From NCBI GenBank assembly GCA_020465985.1, contig JAANYP010000798.1, positions 169,501 through 233,500 of the forward strand: DNA of 64,000 nt, read 5' to 3'. Below the pieces are notes generated by a model. It was not told where the DNA came from. It did no database searches and saw nothing but the letters and a program-made list of their open reading frames with translations. Positions 62,388-64,000 of this stretch are shown piece by piece (the first letter of the stretch is position 1; each line of letters begins with the position of its first letter). The position numbers and the translations under genes were made by a program. The stretch comes from Centrapalus pauciflorus. Its lineage: Eukaryota > Streptophyta > Magnoliopsida > Asterales > Asteraceae.

Positions 62388-64000
62388 ATGCACACACGTC
62401 GATCGGCTAAAGGATTGCCGATACAATTCGAACCTGAGATCGAAAAAGTAGCGAGATCGAACCGAAAGACGGTCAGGATTAAAAATCAACAATTAATCAC
62501 GGAGAATTCAAACGCACAAGAGGAAGAAATTCCTGGTTTAGAAATTCCTGATTCAGAGATTCCTAATTTAAAAAGCCCTCTGATTTCGCCACGAAATCGT
62601 GATCAAGAAGAACCCGAGCGCATAGTTGCTAGAATGGGTGATCAACCGAGACATACGGTTGAGTCGCATTACTGCCCAGGTGATGTGTCTGACCCGTCTC
62701 CAATTCGTTATCCCGAAAACGAGAACAAACCCGAAGTTCGTCCTCAATTATTTCACATTCTTCCTATCTTTTGAGGGATGCCTAGTGAGGAACCTTATGA
62801 ACATCTAGCTGAGTTCACAGCTATCTGTAAAGCCAACCATGTTCGAGGTATAACCACCGATGGTTTAAAACTTCGATTGTTTCCTTTCTCGTTAAAAGAG
62901 AAAGCGAAGAATTGATTCGTATCCTTACCAACCAACAACATTACAACATGGGATCAAATAAAACGAAAATTCCTTAATGAATATTACCCCATTAGTAAAA
63001 CAACCGAGAAAAGATAGGAAATTAACGGATTTAAACAAAAATCGGGCGAACAATTCTACGAAGCGTTCGATCGTATGAACGAATTACTGAGAGCTTGTCC
63101 ACACCACGAGGTACCCAAATGGATGATTATCAAAACATTCTTTGATGGCGTGAGCCAAGAAAGTCGTAATATGATTATAGCTGCCACAGAAGGCACATTT
63201 TTAGGTAAAGAAGACGATGAAACTTGGGAGTTGCTTAATCAACTCGGCAAAGGTCTTAAAGTCCAAGCTGGTTCTGAAAATAGTATAGGAGTTCAAGTTA
63301 TGGGCATAGATAATGCCTGGAAACGTGAGGTTAAAAGTGAGATTTCAGAATTAGGAAAGAAAATGGATCAATTGATGAAGGGTTTTTCAAACTCTAGCGT
63401 ATCAATTAATCGTGTTACATGCGGAGATCCATCGCATCATTCTGACGTATGTCCTCAAGTGCAATCCACTGAGGAATTTGCTAATGAAGTTTACGGATTT
63501 AGAGCTCATTGAGAGAGGGATGATCCATTTTCGGAAACATACAATCCAGGGTGGAGAAACCATCCCAACTTTCGATGGAAAAATGATCAACCTACCGATC
63601 ATCAATCCAAACCAAGATATGAACCACCAAAGAGAGAATATCAATATGGTTCAACTTCAGCAGTGAAGGATGAGCGATATTATAAGTCAAATCATCGTGA
63701 TCAACCACAATTCCAAGTAGAATCAAATATGACTTCTGCGCAGTTCGCAGAGTTTGCTGAATTTATGAAACAACAATCAGCTATCTGTACTAAGACCATG
63801 GATATGTTAACTCGCCAGATGGTTAGATAGCTGAGTCGCTTACTAGGCGTGAGGAGGGGAAGCTTCCTAGCAATACTGTTTTTAATCCTTCACACGCTCA
63901 TCATCATAACAAAGATAAGAAACATGAGATAAACGAAGTTAATGAAATAGCTAAGATAACCACATTAAGGAGTGGAAGAGTGGTAGATAATAAAATAGAG
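62388..64000 (+). pseudogene. Athila-type gag, interrupted, runs off window
   Basis: Gag forms the particle shell. A charged N-terminal region starts at ATG 62388 (MHTRRSAKGLPIQFEPE). The Retrotrans_gag domain spans about 62776-63240 with LKLRLFPFSLKEKAKN, ITTWDQIKRKFLNEYYP, ACPHHEVPKWM and KTFFDGVSQESRNMI. The reading frame is frame 3 with stops at 62772 (TGA), 62913 (TGA, Trp expected), 63015 (TAG) and 63510 (TGA). A one-base loss near 63828 shifts the frame, after which ITTLRSGRVVDNK continues to the window end. The protein would extend into protease and pol outside the window. Confidence 0.85.

Larger units (their letters stand above)
61030..64000 (+). mobile_element. Athila-type Ty3/gypsy element, 5' part
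   Basis: A candidate LTR (61030-62133) is followed by a tRNA-Asp-type primer site and a gag gene typical of the Athila group. The element continues beyond the window, so pol and the 3' LTR are not visible. Several stops in gag show decay. Confidence 0.8.

Overview
This window reads as repeat-rich intergenic DNA of a flowering plant. Almost everything recognisable is a transposable element in some state of decay, and I see no convincing host gene, rRNA or functional tRNA. Plant markers include Ty1/copia and chromodomain Ty3/gypsy elements with tRNA-Met primer sites, an Athila-type gypsy element with a tRNA-Asp-type primer site, TNP2-type CACTA, PIF/Harbinger, FAR1/MULE-type Mutator, hAT-like MITEs and a tRNA-derived SINE. 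The repeat families resemble those I associate with Asteraceae, but that is an impression and not a proof.

Layout. 1-7029: 3' part of a Ty1/copia (probably Sirevirus-lineage) element, with broken pol, a structured spacer holding a 21-22-bp phased TCGAG array, a broken accessory (env-like position) ORF, polypurine tract and 3' LTR. 7030-10900: AT-rich DNA with a hAT-like GGTACCGGTA segment and a CACTA-like end. 10900-21500: a decayed PIF/Harbinger transposase plus Myb-like gene, split by a complete 8.9-kb chromovirus (11379-20267) with TSD TAGAA. 22060-25051: a solo gypsy LTR with a nested hAT-type MITE. 25052-27720: a gypsy LTR remnant with a MITE carrying a pyrimidine minisatellite, and a SINE with 12-bp TSDs. 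27909-29130: a decayed Myb/SANT plus NAM-associated gene.

29201-55405 is a CACTA element whose second ORF is interrupted by a minus-strand gypsy LTR (TSD ACATT at 35767 and 54954). Part of the CACTA and half of the LTR (30000-38274) was then tandemly duplicated (38275-47330). The second copy lost about 4.1 kb of transposase, took in a 4.8-kb gag-only copia-type element (42280-47093, TSD GTACT), and is joined to a plus-strand LTR (47329-52551). That LTR in turn holds a 1.66-kb, nearly unmutated TRIM-like element (48210-49872, TSD TGTGA). Several MITE-like units are flanked on both sides by (TA)n, like the 'micron' elements known from rice.

57405-60640: a FAR1/MULE transposase pseudogene followed by an OTU-type cysteine protease domain. 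61030-64000: 5' LTR, primer site and broken gag of an Athila-type gypsy element that runs off the window.

The most unusual signals are non-coding and lie in the two copia-type elements. One is a run of six consecutive hairpins whose stems change on both sides together (44544-44805). The other is a pair of arrays with a conserved TCGAG core at a strict 21-22-bp spacing between diverged spacers (3198-3840 and 42551-42980). All calls come from reading the sequence; no database search was run.
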